Below, piece by piece: positions 34,673 to 46,076 of a DNA stretch of 64,000 nt. The first letter of the stretch is position 1. Every line of letters begins with the position of its first letter. The DNA comes from Cryptomeria japonica (taxonomy: Eukaryota > Streptophyta > Pinopsida > Cupressales > Cupressaceae). The position numbers and the translations under genes are program-made. The stretch lies in NCBI RefSeq assembly GCF_030272615.1, contig NC_081405.1, positions 608,394,677 through 608,458,676 on the forward strand. Direction: 5' to 3'. The notes under the pieces are model-generated. The model ran no database searches. It was not told the DNA's origin and worked only from the letters and a program-made list of their open reading frames with translations.

Positions 34673-37600
34673 ATGGCTTCTACATCTCATACTAGTTCTA
34701 GTGCGTCTATTGAATCTAAAAGTTTTATTCAACGAAAATCCAAGTATAATGCCCTATCACAAGTTCCAGCTGGTGTGATAGTAGAAGAGGGAATTTCTGA
34801 CTACATAGACTACAAGATTGAAGACCTAGGGTCTCTAGCTATCCACTCCCAGTTAGGTTTGTTTTGTGGAAAGGATAAGAAAATCAAACCGGAGTATAAT
34901 ATCTTGGAGAAGAAGAAACTCCACAATGTTGTCTACTTCCTAGAAGATTTTATAGAAGATCACATAAGGATCATTTTGAGTAGAGTCCATGGTGACAAGA
35001 TGTACCTGAAGAGGATGCATGATATCACACTGCAGGCAATTCATGCAGTCACTGGTTTCTGCAATACAGGGGATGTGCCAGCCCTAAGGATGGTTAGCAA
35101 AACTGAAATGTCCAAGCTCACTGGTTCAGTGAGTGACTCACGTGGCATGATAGTCAATTCAATCAAGGATGATCTGGTGAAGTATGCATGTATGGTGATT
35201 GGTTACCAGACGTTCTCAGCTAGCAGAATTAACTTTGTATCTGCTACAATGGTAAATGTCGCTTACCGAACGATAAAGAGGATGCATCATTTGACCTATG
35301 CACCGGTATGTAGAGGCATCTCCTATTGAACCTGAAATCAATCAAACAAGATAATGCACTAAGGTTCAAGTTTGGACAACTATTGGTTGGGTTGTTCTTT
35401 TACTTTCAAGGATACTTCCCAGGAGTGGGAGACATTCAATGGTCTATGGACCAACCAGTTACCAAAAAAATTAAGGAAAGTTTGCAAGCAGTGGGAACCG
35501 GTTATCCTGAAGTTCTGAACAAGTATTTTGATGAGTTCAGACGAAAAATGAGCTAAAGAATGAGAATATTAGGTGACATCATCAAGAAATATGAAGATGA
35601 TATCTATTTCACCATCAAGGTGGATCAATATATAATGGAGGCTGTTGAGCCCAGACAGGAAGAAGTTGAGCCAGTGGGCTATGAGGTGATGTATGACATG
35701 CTGGAAGGGTATGCCTCTACCCTTATTGCCTCACCTCTTGATCCTAAGACAAGGAGGACCAGAACCTATCTAGAAAGGGTTACACCAGTTGAGGAACCCT
35801 CTACAAAGAAAGGAAAAGAACCTATAGTAAAGAAGGCAAAGGCAGTGCCTGCAGCATCAACACCGGTTACTACTGCAACTCCAAAAGTGACCAAGCGGTC
35901 ACCAACCAAAAAGAAACTAGAAGCAGCACTGGCTAAAGCCTTCGAAAGGAAAAGGAAGACAAAAAACAACTCTCTGGACTCAGAGGAAACTGTGTCTAAG
36001 GAGTAGCCCAAAAAGGCGAGATAGACAAGAAAGAAGACAAAGAATGAACCGACATCATCTGCACAGGTAAATATAGATATCTCCTCCTATAAACCTTTGA
36101 CACATTGTCAAAGAACAATAAAGAATATTAAGAGAAAATTACTACATGATTTAGTAGACTACTATGATGATTTTAGTGATGAGGAGAAAGAATAAGTGCT
36201 ATAGGAAATTATTGTTTATTTGTGTACAAATGACTGGTCACCATCAAAGATTAAATCTCAGACACTGGATTCTTTGTATAAGGCATTAGATAATAAATGG
36301 TGCATTGTCATAGAAAAGGAACAAGAAATTAAGGAGAAATTTTTTGCTCAGTACTTTCTCGACCTGTCAAATTCTGAATTATTTGATGTTATTGACCAAA
36401 ATAAAGGACTCTTCTTCACTAGAAGAAGAAGACTCTGGCTATTAGAAGCTAGAGTTAATGATGTCGAAAAAGACACTCATCAGTATATGGTAACTGCTGT
36501 CCAAACTCACAAAGCGCGTCTAGCCAACTGGCAAGCTGAAGAAGAACTGATTATATCCAAACCGGACAAAGCATTTGATGATGAAGGAAATCTGGTTGCT
36601 GAACCGATTGACACTATTGAGGTCGATGCCCTAGATGGAGAAGATGTTACCCAAGAGATACCATTTGAGGCAACAGGATAGGAGCAATAGGCTAAACAAG
36701 AGAAGAAAGCCGAGGACATACAGGAAGCAGCAAAGGAAGAGGTCGAGTAGAGGAAGAAGGATGAAGAGGAGAAGAAGTAGAAGGAAGAAGAAGAAAAGAA
36801 GAAAAAGGATGAAGAGGAGAAAAAGAAGAAAGATGAAGAGGATAAGAAGAAGAAGGAAGAAGAAGAGAAAAAGAAGCAAGAAGAAGAAAAGAAGAAGAAG
36901 GAAGAGGAAGATAAGGAACAGGAGAAGAAGAAGGAAGCAGAGAGGAAGAAGAAGGAAGAGGAAGATAAGGAATAGGAGTAGAAGAAGGAAGCAGAAAAGA
37001 AAAAGGTTGAGGAGGACAAGGAAGCGGAGAAAAGCGGTGAAGAAGAAAGTGGAAGAGGACAAGGTAGGAAAAGCGAAGAAGAGCACTTAGATGGAGACTC
37101 CAAAGGTAACTGGGAGTCAAGCTAAACTAGCTGATCTCACCAGTCTTATCGATCTTCAATCTACAAGTGAAACAGAGCTAATGCAGAGCATCAAGGTAGC
37201 TCAAGAGTGCCTTAAAAACATACAGAGGAAGAAGGAGCAGGATGTAATTCAAGTGGTTGTGGACACACTTACCGATTTGATACCTAATACTAACCTTCCA
37301 AGCACTGAATCATCACTGGCCAAACTTAAGCTCCTATGCACAATTGTGGATGATCAGCTGCAGAGCCTAGAAGAGGCAGCTGAGGCAAATGTCAAGAAAG
37401 AGCATAAAAAATCTCTTAGCATTGCTCTGGTGAAGAAGTTGAATGAGCTCCAGTCTGAACTTCAAAAAGACCAAAAGGATATAAGGGATGCTTTGGATGA
37501 GGGAAATCTGCTACTTAGCAAAATCTATCAACCCCATCTGTTCTATGATGATGTGCTAGCTTAGAAGTAAAAGCTTCAAACAGACTTACAGTCCTACATG

Positions 37601-37957
37601 AGCACATTCAAGCCACCTTATTATTCCTTTGCAACTTATGGGCAAACTGTTCACCGATTTCACATCCAATCAGAAAAAATGGAGTAAGAGATCAACACCC
37701 GCTCTAGAGATTTGCAGGAGCTGCAACTGGTTCTACTCCCACAATTGCAAATTCTTTAGAAGTGCTATCTGAACCTGGATGCCTTGATAGTTACACAAGA
37801 GATGAGCATAGTTGATACCATGGAAGAATAGGTCTCCCAGATGCAAACATAGAAAGAAGTTGCCACCTCCCTACTTGAGTCCTAGTCTTTATCGATAAAA
37901 CAATTTTTGCAGGACATCAAATCTATTTTTGACAAGTATTATTCGTTATTGTCATAA
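34673..37957 (+). pseudogene. Element D ORF2: large protein of unknown family
   Basis: An ATG at 34673 (MASTSHTSSSASIESKSF) follows a 450-bp non-coding spacer. The frame runs about 1,090 codons with two frame changes (near 35310 and 37060) and scattered nonsense codons. The N-terminal 220 residues are globular: EDFIEDHIRIILSRVHGDKM, ITLQAIHAVTGF, EMSKLTGSVSDSRGM, DDLVKYACMVIGYQ. Next come GLFFYFQGYFPGVGDIQW, a basic tail (TKRSPTKKKLEAALAKAF), a second folded part (36220-36681), a Lys/Glu-rich repeat (36682-37090), and a C-terminal coiled coil (37091-37957). The N-terminal block resembles ORF2 of elements C and G. I recognise no enzyme motif. A relation to uncharacterised plant transposon-associated domains is possible but unverified. 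Confidence 0.75.
36700..37060 (+). repeat. Lys/Glu-rich purine repeat within element D ORF2
   Basis: Imperfect GAAGAAGAGAAGAAG-type purine repeats encode runs such as KKKKDEEEKKKKDEEDKKKK in the ORF2 frame. Reading it in the other five frames produces the long Arg/Lys-rich or Ser/Phe-rich open frames seen here, which are not genes. Confidence 0.9.
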
Positions 37958-38249
37958 ACTTTTATTATTTTAATATCAAATGAAAACAAGGTTCTTCAGC
38001 TGTACTTTGTCATTGTTGGCAAAGGGGGAGAAGAATTCTATTTGGACTTTGGGAGAAGTATTCAGAAAAGTATCTGGTATCAAAATTTTGATATATGCTC
38101 TAAATATCTCTATATGCAAAATTGTTATACATTGTATTGTTAAAGGGATAGTGTATATGCTTAGGGGAAGTAAATTTTCTAATGGCATGATTTTGTTGTA
38201 GAACACTTAGATGTCAAAATTTTGTTTTCCTAAGTGTTGCCATCAATGC

Positions 38250-38262
38250 CAAAGGGTGAGAT
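38250..38262 (+). other. Polypurine tract of element D
   Basis: An AAAGGGTGAGA stretch just before the 3' LTR start TGTTGGCA. Confidence 0.8.
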
Positions 38263-39400
38263 TGTTGGCATTTTTTATGTTTATGTTGTGATTGTCATTG
38301 ATGGACACACACTTGCATTGAGATCCTCTTTATATGTATGAGTTAGAGCACAACCAATATTTGTTCCAACTGGTATGTTGTATTATAGTCTTTAGACTAT
38401 TGATGTTTTGCAGAATGTGTTTCTTGGTCTGAAGCGACATGTCGACCCCAAGCGGTTCGTGGATACCAAGTGGTATGAGGGATTAAAGTGGCATAACACA
38501 TTGTTACTAGTCTTCATTTTTGACAAACCTGCAACCGGTATTTTGTATGAACCAGTAATACTCTGTGATGAGTTACCAACCAGCATTCTATGATGAGTTA
38601 CCATCCATCGATCATTTGACAGTGCCAACTCTTTGGCGGTGCTTTTTGTGTCATGTTACCAGATATGTCCAGATGCATTGAACCTAGGAAATTGTATTGT
38701 AATCCTATTGGACTGACATGAAATCAGATTCCTTTATAAGGACATCATGTCTAGGGTTCTAAGGTTGTTGTTGAGGTTGATGTTGTTACTAAGGTTCAAG
38801 GTAGTTGAAGAGTTAGAGAGAGTATGAATGTGTAGAAGACTAAAGTAATGTTGTAATGCATTAAGATTGAGCTATCAAGGATATAACCAAGCAATCTGTG
38901 CTATTTTCTAGATCACTCACTTGTTGATTACTCAAATCATCAACAAGTCTATAGCCCTTAACCGGGTAGGCCCAAAAGCCTCTTGTAAATCCTCTAACAA
39001 GGTGGTTCACATTTGTGGATCTAAAATCCTCTAGCAAGGTAGTCTTTAATCAGACTTATCTCCTAATAGAGATTGAGATTCCTAACAGGATCTGTTCTGG
39101 TAAAGAACATTGTAAGACCTTAACTGTTCTGACCTTAACCGGTTTGGTTTCTATTCTGCAGATAGTTACTTGTGAGTTCCATCTCACCGTGGTTTTTCCC
39201 ATTTGGGTTTCCACATCAAAATCTCTTGTGCTATGGTGTTTGTTCTTCTGTGGGTGAATGCATCATTAGCTATTTGGTTTGCATGTTTGTTAACCGGTTT
39301 GTCTGCTAAATTGTTTTACCGGTTTACTATTAGTCTTGGAAAGTGTTTAAGTGCAAATATTTTTGGCATACTAATTCACCCCCCCTCTTAGTATTCATCA
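38263..39400 (+). repeat. Element D 3' LTR
   Basis: A 1138-bp copy beginning TGTTGGCA and ending TATTCATCA, with scattered differences from the left LTR and a small insertion around 39120. It is followed by the GAATT target duplication. Confidence 0.95.
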
Positions 39401-39405
39401 GAATT
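39401..39405. repeat. Target-site duplication of element D, right copy
   Basis: GAATT, identical to 31759-31763. Confidence 0.92.
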
Positions 39406-39858
39406 ACTACCGCAACATCTACACCAACACAAATTACTAGAATAATTAGCATCATCATACCAGACCTCAAGAATACTAACTACAATGATTTTCAATCTTG
39501 AAAAATAACTTGTGGAGCTCCAAACCACGAATCACTTGAATTGAGGATACACGTCAAAATCCCAAACATATCACCAAATCCGCAGATCAAGATATTATAA
39601 TGTGGATCAAATGAAGATCAAAATACTGACACTTTGTCAACACTGAACAAATGAAAAACCATCCACAACTTATATATCCATAACTTAGTCAAATCTTTAT
39701 GCGGACCTCTAAAACCTAAACTAAATCATCTATAGACAACCCTCTACAAACCCTTTAATCTACAAACTCTGATCTTCAATATGGTGGATAAACTAACTCA
39801 CTAAAATTAACTGTATCATTGTCACAGACAAAGAAATATGTTGACATGAATGACAACA
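39406..39858 (-). repeat. Element E 5' LTR, part 2
   Basis: Resumes the LTR cut by element D and ends GAATGACAACA at 39858, so the element strand starts TGTTGTCATTC, a typical copia LTR start comparable to TGTTAGAAATA in element C. Together with 30931-31763 it gives a 1286-bp LTR. The outer boundary is inferred, because no second LTR copy is present. Confidence 0.75.
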
Positions 39859-40417
39859 CATATGTCAAATATCTCTCAAGCGCATATTTGCAGCAATATT
39901 CCAACACTCTCCAACAATATCCCAACACTTTTCACCATCACACTTGAAACTAGTTCCTTGTAAAAATAGCTATTTTGAGATCTCTATTTTAACACTACCC
40001 ACTACCACTATCCCATTGTTCCATATATTCATAAACTAGGATAGGAGGTCCTCATCACTAAATTTTTTGATTCTAAAAAACTGAATTCATTCTGCTATTA
40101 AATATGTCCCACACTTTGGTATTCTTATCTTGGGATACATATGATATGGGTTCGACACACATATGTTGGGTCCCCATGAATGAAATTTTCTAATAGCTAA
40201 TATTAGACAACTCAAGCTTCCATGACCTAAATAGAGATACTAGAAAATGACACAATCTATAGATCTTTTTGAAAAAGGATTGATATTTAATCTCGAGGCC
40301 ACCAAAAATCTCTTTTTCCTTGGTACATGAGATTTTTAAAGTGTAATTCATTTCTTTTTTAATATCATATTATCATTCTTTCTTAAGTATTAAATTTGTA
40401 GGAGGTTTGTTCGAGCG
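39859..40417. other. Spacer between elements E and F
   Basis: AT-rich sequence with no recognisable coding motif, LTR end or tail. Confidence 0.6.
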
Positions 40418-41206
40418 CCTATATGGTGAAAAGTGGAAACAACAATGTTGAAAGACTAAATGAATTCAACCACAAAACCCTAGCCTAAGAATAACAAAGA
40501 TCCACCATAACATATGAAGATTACCTAAGACAATGCAAATCAAATGAAATCACAAAGATTATACGATCACATGTCCAATAGGGTTTGGATCTCCATTCTT
40601 CCTATCTCCATTGATCTTGCTTGATATATTTACTCTCAGATTTTATATGTGTACAAGAGCTCAACAAAGAACGAAAATATGGTTGCAAGTAGGCTTGATC
40701 GCATATGAAAGTTCGAATGCTAGGATGCTTGATTAGAATGCATAGTTGGGGGTCTGATAATGAAGAAAGCATCTCCTTATATAGAAGACACTATAAGAAA
40801 TGGAGGGATAAGATTGAGAGGTGTAAAAGATAAATGGTCGGCTATGACTAGAGGGTAGGTAGAGGAAATAAGAAAATAATGAGAGGGTAGGTAGTGTATG
40901 AATTAAGAGATGAATGACATGTGTCATTGGTAGAAAAGGTTAATGAATTAATTAAATAAATAAAGATTTAATTAATTAATAGAGGAAGTGGGGTCAATTA
41001 AATAAATAAGAGTATTTATTTAGTTTACAAAAAGCATAATTTAAATAAATAAATGTATTTATTTAAATGAGAAATAAGGCTAGAAGAGGATAAATGAATT
41101 AATTAAATAAATAAAGATTTATTTAATTAATAGAAGAATTAAGCTTAAATAAATAAATAAATAAAGATATTTATTTAATTAGACATGACAATTTTAGGTG
41201 TCTACA
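40418..41206 (-). repeat. Element F 3' LTR (left copy)
   Basis: A 789-bp match to 51147-51934, ending TTTTAGGTGTCTACA (TGTAGACACC on the element strand). The inner edge is certain; the first bases (CCTATATGG against TGTTTATGG) are altered. It contains AATAAATTAATT-type low-complexity blocks (40945-41180) and a TATA on the minus strand at 40776-40783. Confidence 0.93.
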
Positions 41207-41220
41207 TTTTGCCCCTCTTT
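41207..41220 (-). other. Polypurine tract of element F
   Basis: On the minus strand AAAGAGGGGCAAAA lies directly before the 3' LTR start TGTAGACACC. Confidence 0.88.
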
Positions 41221-41449
41221 GAGATAGTGCAGCTTGTCGCGTTGTTTCAAAGAAGATAATATGAACTGATACAAAGTTGCCCCAAGATGGGAATGATATG
41301 CCCCATAGAGAGATTGGATGAAAATGTCTGGAAAGATCGCAGATAATCTCTCGATAAGAGAGAAAGGCTAGAATGGACTAACTAGATAGAGTGACAGAGT
41401 CATGGGATAAAGAAGACTAACTCGAGAGACGAGGGCTAGAGCTAGGGTT

Positions 41450-42650
41450 AGGGCAGTTTATAAAATAGACCACGAGGGGAATACATCCTCATTGTCATCC
41501 ACACACCCAAGAGATCAGAGTGCAGAGAGAGAATAGAGCAGCAATAGTCAGTAGAGATGGCATTGATGCATAGATTCGATCCCGTTTGCCGATTTTAGAG
41601 GTCACCAGATGCAGGAGAGCCGGTGAGTACCACAAAACCTCCTTGTACTTTGGTGCATTAAATGTTGTCATAAATGCATGCTAGGTAGAGTAATAAATGC
41701 TCATTTATATCTTCAAGGCTAAATTGATAGTTTTGTGATAAACATATGCTATTGATTGGATAAGCTGCTCAAAGGATACACTCAAGCAGGTCCTCTAGGG
41801 AAGACTAGGATAGCAGATAGGGCTAGGACTAACAATTTTGTGATAGAACATACGTTGTCAATCAGGAAACTACTCAAGAGGATACACTCAAGCAGAGCCC
41901 TAGGATAGGATAGATCGAGGCAGTTTGTGATGAACAGGGAGTACCAAGATAAAAAGTAGTACTTTGTGATGAACATGGAGTACTAATATGAGCAGCACTT
42001 TGTGATGAACAACGAGTACCACTAGGATAGAAAGCAACACTTTGTGATGAACAGTGAGTGTCACTAGGATAGAGCGCCATATGATAGATATAAGCACTAG
42101 GATAAAAAGCAACATTTTGTGATGAACAATGAATGAGACTTTGACTAACACAACTAATTTGTTTGACTGCAAGAGTACCTACCTATGCTGGAGTCATAGG
42201 AGAGATTCCCCTTGACTCAGAGTTTATGACCAGAGTTGACTTTTGTTGATAGAGCAGCTATTGAGGTTATGGGATTGCGATTTATTCTGTATGTGCCTGA
42301 GTTTCAGGCAAACATGGGGTTGCTGACTGCATTGGCTGAGAGATGGCACTCAGAGACTTGCACATTCCATTTGTCGATGGGTGAGATGACAATCACCTTA
42401 GAGGATGTATACAGGATACAGACGATACCGATTGATGGGGAGTTAGTACCCTATGATCGAGACGGAAACAGGGATGCACTAAGATGAGTGTTCCAAGATC
42501 TGGGATTGGAGATGAGGGCAGGACACATGGCATGGGATACCATGACGCGAACAGGATTAGCACTACCATCAGTACTAGCAAGAGTGATTAGTGGGTTTGT
42601 CTGTCTGGATAGGGTGAGACAAGGGTTGGCTGTGTAGCCATATGTATTTT
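41450..42650 (+). pseudogene. Antisense plant mobile domain (PMD) gene inside element F
   Basis: This runs opposite to the element's own genes. A TATA-like TTTATAAAATAG (about 41458) lies about 100 bp before an ATG at 41557 (MALMHRFDPVCRF then a stop, RSPDAGEP), followed by a consensus splice donor GTGAGT at 41623. After about 550 bp the PMD core follows: AAIEVMGLRFILYVPEF, MGLLTALAERWHSETCTFHL, MGEMTITLEDVYRI, PIDGELVPYDRDGNRDALR, then after a stop VFQDLGLEMRAGHMAWDT and VISGFVCLDRV. PMD proteins occur as host regulators and inside transposable elements. Two nonsense codons at least (41596, 42485) make it broken. The intron is inferred from the donor and reading frames. Confidence 0.75.
41730..42130. 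repeat. Short tandem repeats in element F 3' region
   Basis: Five spaced copies of TTTGTGATGAACA (41929-42130) are separated by GAGTACCACTAGGATAGAAAG-like units of roughly 35-75 bp. Just left, GGATACACTCAAGCAG occurs twice (about 41775 and 41880) within a longer duplicated block. The repeats lie in the inferred intron of the antisense PMD gene. Confidence 0.8.
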
Positions 42651-44276
42651 GACATCATTGTATCATGACACTTATGATTTTGATATATATATGAGATGAT
42701 TCATCCTTGTGGCAGCTATATGCATGTGTACCTATGCGATGCTTCTATATATTTTATGATATATGCTTATGATATGGATGCAAATATGTATATGATGAAA
42801 TGCCATATTTTTGTTCTTTTATGTTTTATATGTTATGTATGATGAAAATGTGAATGTATGAAATGCAGATGAATATGAGAATACAAATAACTATTTACAT
42901 GATGAGAATGTAAAATGTGCTAATATGTGTTGTGTGCAGGATGTGATGCAATTATGACATCTATATGTATGTATGAAATGCTTAATATGTAGTAATGTAG
43001 GTGCAACTACATGAAATGCAAATATTTTTGGTGTGTCATTATACTTAGTCATGTGATAGCAGGCTACACGGACTGAAGTAGGATGATGGAGGTCAATCAA
43101 GAAAGGGGGATGGAATAGAAGATATGAAAGTGGAAGAGCTTCTTATGCATTATCTTCATTGAGCTTTATTATGGCAAGTAGGTTATGACAATCAAGACAT
43201 ATGTTTGACCCAGAAAGTCATTGTACCTGTTTGCATGGAGATAAGACAGTCTCAAACAAGGAATTCCCCGGTTTACACTAGACTCACAGTGTCCTCATAT
43301 CCTTGGACAAGTCATAGCATTACTAAGAGACAATCCATAGACAACAAAGAAAATAGGTGACAATACCCCATCCTCGCCTTTCTAGTCAAAGACATCCTGG
43401 AGATAAAATCTCTAGTCAGAGACATCCCGGAAAAGCTAAAAGACATGTCACCAAAAAGATAAAATCAAAAGAAAACCAAGACTCAACACCAACATCCACT
43501 GTAGTCCTCAAGTTTAGTGTCTCTTGTCACTTGTATAAGTCTTATTTGATTGTGGTCACAATGTTTATTTTCATAAAAGGATAGATAGCACTGAACCATA
43601 ATGTTGTCTGAGTTTGTTGAAAGATTTGATTTGTTGAAAGTCCATTGTTGTTGTTGTGTCTCATCTGAAACTGACTGAATCCATAAAACTGATACTTTAT
43701 TGCGAAGAAGACGAAACTTTATTGCGGATATGTGATGCAAATGTTTCTTTATTGTGGATTGTGTGCAGATAGACTGAAGAAAGTTGGAAGAAACTGTACT
43801 CCTTGAAACATGTGATACTCTCAGTTCCACACCCATAATTAGACATGGGATTTGCCTTAGCCAAAGATAGGAGCTGATTTATTATGGACAGAAAGGTTCA
43901 AAAGGGAGGTTTATTATGAATGGCTAACCAATCTTACGTAGATCAATAACAAGCCATGATGGGAATGGGTAAGTTTATTATGAATGAAGAGGTTGTGAGT
44001 GTGTGCAAAGTGAAGGATGAAAGTGAATCCTGAAGAAGGGAGGAGCAATGTCTCTACACATGGTGCTGGTGACCCAGTTTTCACCATGGTACTTGCCCAG
44101 GGCACCACAGAAGTGGTTTTCACCATTGGACGAAATTTTTTTCTTTACTTTTTTTATTTTTATTTTTTAAATTGTGTTTTGATTTTTTTATTTTATTTTT
44201 AATTTTTTGTATTTATTTTTGTATTTTTTGTATTTTTATTTTTTTTTGTATTTTTGAATTAGGATACTCTGAAGAG
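42651..44276. other. Non-coding 3' region of element F
   Basis: No supported ORF. It includes an ATG/TAT-rich stretch (42660-43060), possibly downstream exon or UTR of the antisense gene, and a T-rich block (44130-44270) that is A-rich on the element strand just after the stop of the fused ORF. Confidence 0.6.
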
Positions 44277-45398
44277 CTATGTGTAAAACCTGCGAAGGTG
44301 CATGTGGTTGATAGGATCCTCCAAAGGTTCACCCTCTGTGGTTGAGAGTTGATATGCACCAGATCCATATGCTACTGTGATGATGTAAGGACCAAGCCAG
44401 TTTGGTTCAAACATTCCCTTCTTTTCTCTGTCTTGCTGATTTTTAGGATTTTCTTTGAGAAATAAGTCACCCACCTCAAATGTGTGAGGCTTTACCTTGT
44501 GGTTGTAGCTGCATTGTTCCTTGACTGAATGATGTGTAGCTTGAGTGTCTATCTTCCTTGATAAAGGATCTGAGATAGAAGTACTAGTGTGTGGACTACA
44601 CAGGCCCGTATGCATGTCACCTGAAGAAGTTTGGGCATCCCTAATAACAAAGTCCTTCAAGGAAGCTCCATTAAAGGTCCATGATGTATCACCTGAAGGG
44701 AAAGGATGTGTGGAACAAGTAGATGAGTGATGAAAGTTTATGATTGTGAAAAGAAGTGAAAGTAGGATAGCATGATGGAGGCTTAGGATCAACAAGTGTG
44801 CTTTTTGACTTAAAATTTTAGAACTATTTCCCCCAGTTATTTTGGTATTAGGGGAGATCAACTCTTTCTCTTTTTGCTTCACAGGATTTTTATCCTTGAC
44901 TTTGATTTTTGTGGACTCCAATAGCTTTTGATTTGGATTTGGACTAAAGGACTTTTCTTTATTATTGACTTTTAGATTTTTCTTTTCAAATCTTGATTTT
45001 TGATCCCCAATAAGTGAGGGCTTTTGTGATTCTTGTTGATGTGGAGTGGAAATGGAATGAGTCAATGATATGGTAAACCTATGTGAGTTATCAAGAGGGT
45101 TGGTGATATGCTCAATAGATTCTTTGTTGGAACCACTCTTAAGACTATTGATATCAAGAGTTGCTTGTACCACTAGAGGAGATTTGAATTTAGACTTAGT
45201 AGCCACAACACTAGGTGGTTCACACCCAATTCCTTGCAAATTGTTTAAAGATTGTTCATGTTGAGTGAATACCTTAGGAGATAGTGGGAGTTGATCAACA
45301 TGAAAGATATACTCACCACATCCCAAGTCTTTAACCTTTAATTTTTCTTTGAGCTCTATTTGCTTTGATGTTGAAGCTTTTAATGATTTTGGATCCAC
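44277..45398 (-). pseudogene. Element F fused ORF ending in integrase C-terminal domain
   Basis: A 373-codon open frame. The first 200 residues are a low-complexity, Lys/Ser-rich linker. Then comes a hydrophobic stretch, AHLLILSLHHAILLSLLFTI (about residues 200-220), then SGDTSWTFNGASLKDFVIRD and SSGDMHTGLCSPHTS. The end is a clear integrase C-terminal module: PHTFEVGDLFLKENPKNQQD, FEPNWLGPYIITVAYGSGAY, and EDPINHMHLRRFYT. The zinc finger and DDE core of integrase, and all of RT-RNase H, are missing between protease and this ORF. The open frame suggests the deletion is old but tolerated. Whether the hydrophobic segment is a membrane span is unknown. Confidence 0.82.
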
Positions 45399-45455
45399 AT
45401 ATGCTAATGAGGGAATAGCTTCATGATTGACTGGGATTGTTATTTCTGATCTAGG

Positions 45456-45815
45456 TCATAGATTGTTGCAATATATGAATGGATTTGGGTCATCTTTGAC
45501 GGTCACTTCATCTCCATTATGAGGGAACTTTATACATCGATGATATGTAGATGGGACTGCACTCATCTCATGAATCCATGGACGTCCTAGCACTATATTG
45601 TATGTGAGATTGAGATCAAGGACTTGATAAACCACATCCTTAGTAATTGGCCCAACTTTGAGAGGTAAGGTGACTATGCCCTTGGATGAACATTCTTCAT
45701 CATCATATTCTTTGATGGTAATTTTGTTTGTAGAATTCACAACTTTATCTGAATATGCCAATTGTTTAATAGTGCTCAATGTACATATGTTAAGACCAAC
45801 TCCTCCATCTATCAA
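45456..45815 (-). CDS. pro: Element F aspartic protease-like domain
   Basis: The start is MIDGGVGLNICTLSTIKQL, carrying DGG where retropepsins have DSG/DTG, as seen in this lineage. It continues KEYDDEECSSKGIVTLPLKV, YQVLDLNLTYNIVLGRPWIH and EMSAVPSTYHRCIKFPHNG, all characteristic of Tat/Ogre-type protease. It ends NPFIYCNNL at a stop before the fused ORF. Upstream protein from 45816 to about 46080 is in broken frames. Confidence 0.85.
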   Translation of the reverse strand: MIDGGVGLNICTLSTIKQLAYSDKVVNSTNKITIKEYDDEECSSKGIVTLPLKVGPITKDVVYQVLDLNLTYNIVLGRPWIHEMSAVPSTYHRCIKFPHNGDEVTVKDDPNPFIYCNNL

Positions 45816-46076
45816 GACTCATTTTATTTGATGTTTGTGTAGGAAAGCTTCAATGTGCAAAGGTGCATTATGTGGTTGGCTTACGGAGGCATCATCAGCT
45901 TCTGTGAATGTAAGGGAGTGTGGAATGGAAAGGTATCCCACCATGGCTTGAAATTGGTCCACATTCAGATCAGTGGGGATGGTAGTGTCTCTCAAGATTT
46001 TATCAAGAATGGCTTTATGTGCGGGGGATATGCATAAGAGCTCAAGGATGGAGATGAGCGCAGGTGTCTTCCCTAA

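Larger units (their letters stand above)
31764..39400 (+). mobile_element. Element D: pol-less LTR retrotransposon with two unusual ORFs
   Basis: LTRs at 31764-32894 and 38263-39400, a perfect GAATT target duplication, a perfect primer site after the first LTR and a purine tract before the second define a complete 7.6 kb element. The 5.4 kb interior has two ORFs: a gag-like protein with a coiled coil and four knuckles, and a roughly 1,090-codon ORF2 ending in a coiled coil. No protease, RT, RNase H or integrase motif can be found in any frame. It is therefore probably mobilised in trans, most likely by a copia-type partner. The family recurs as elements C and G in this window. Confidence 0.93.

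Noticed and set aside
36507-37120. Long open frames rich in Ser/Phe, Leu/Phe or Arg/Lys on both strands
   Set aside because: They are other-frame readings of the GAA/GAG purine repeat inside element D ORF2; only the Lys/Glu frame connects to coding sequence on both sides.
40413-40417. Target duplication for element F
   Set aside because: Left flank GAGCG and right flank GTACT (51935-51939) do not match, and the left LTR terminus is altered.
40945-41180. CRISPR-like or satellite array from AATTAAATAAATAAA repeats
   Set aside because: Low-complexity sequence within the element F LTR, duplicated at 51670-51905; no spacer structure.
44800-44870. Possible envelope gene in element F from the hydrophobic segment
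   Set aside because: One short hydrophobic stretch within a linker, with no signal peptide, cleavage site or second span; not enough to call env.
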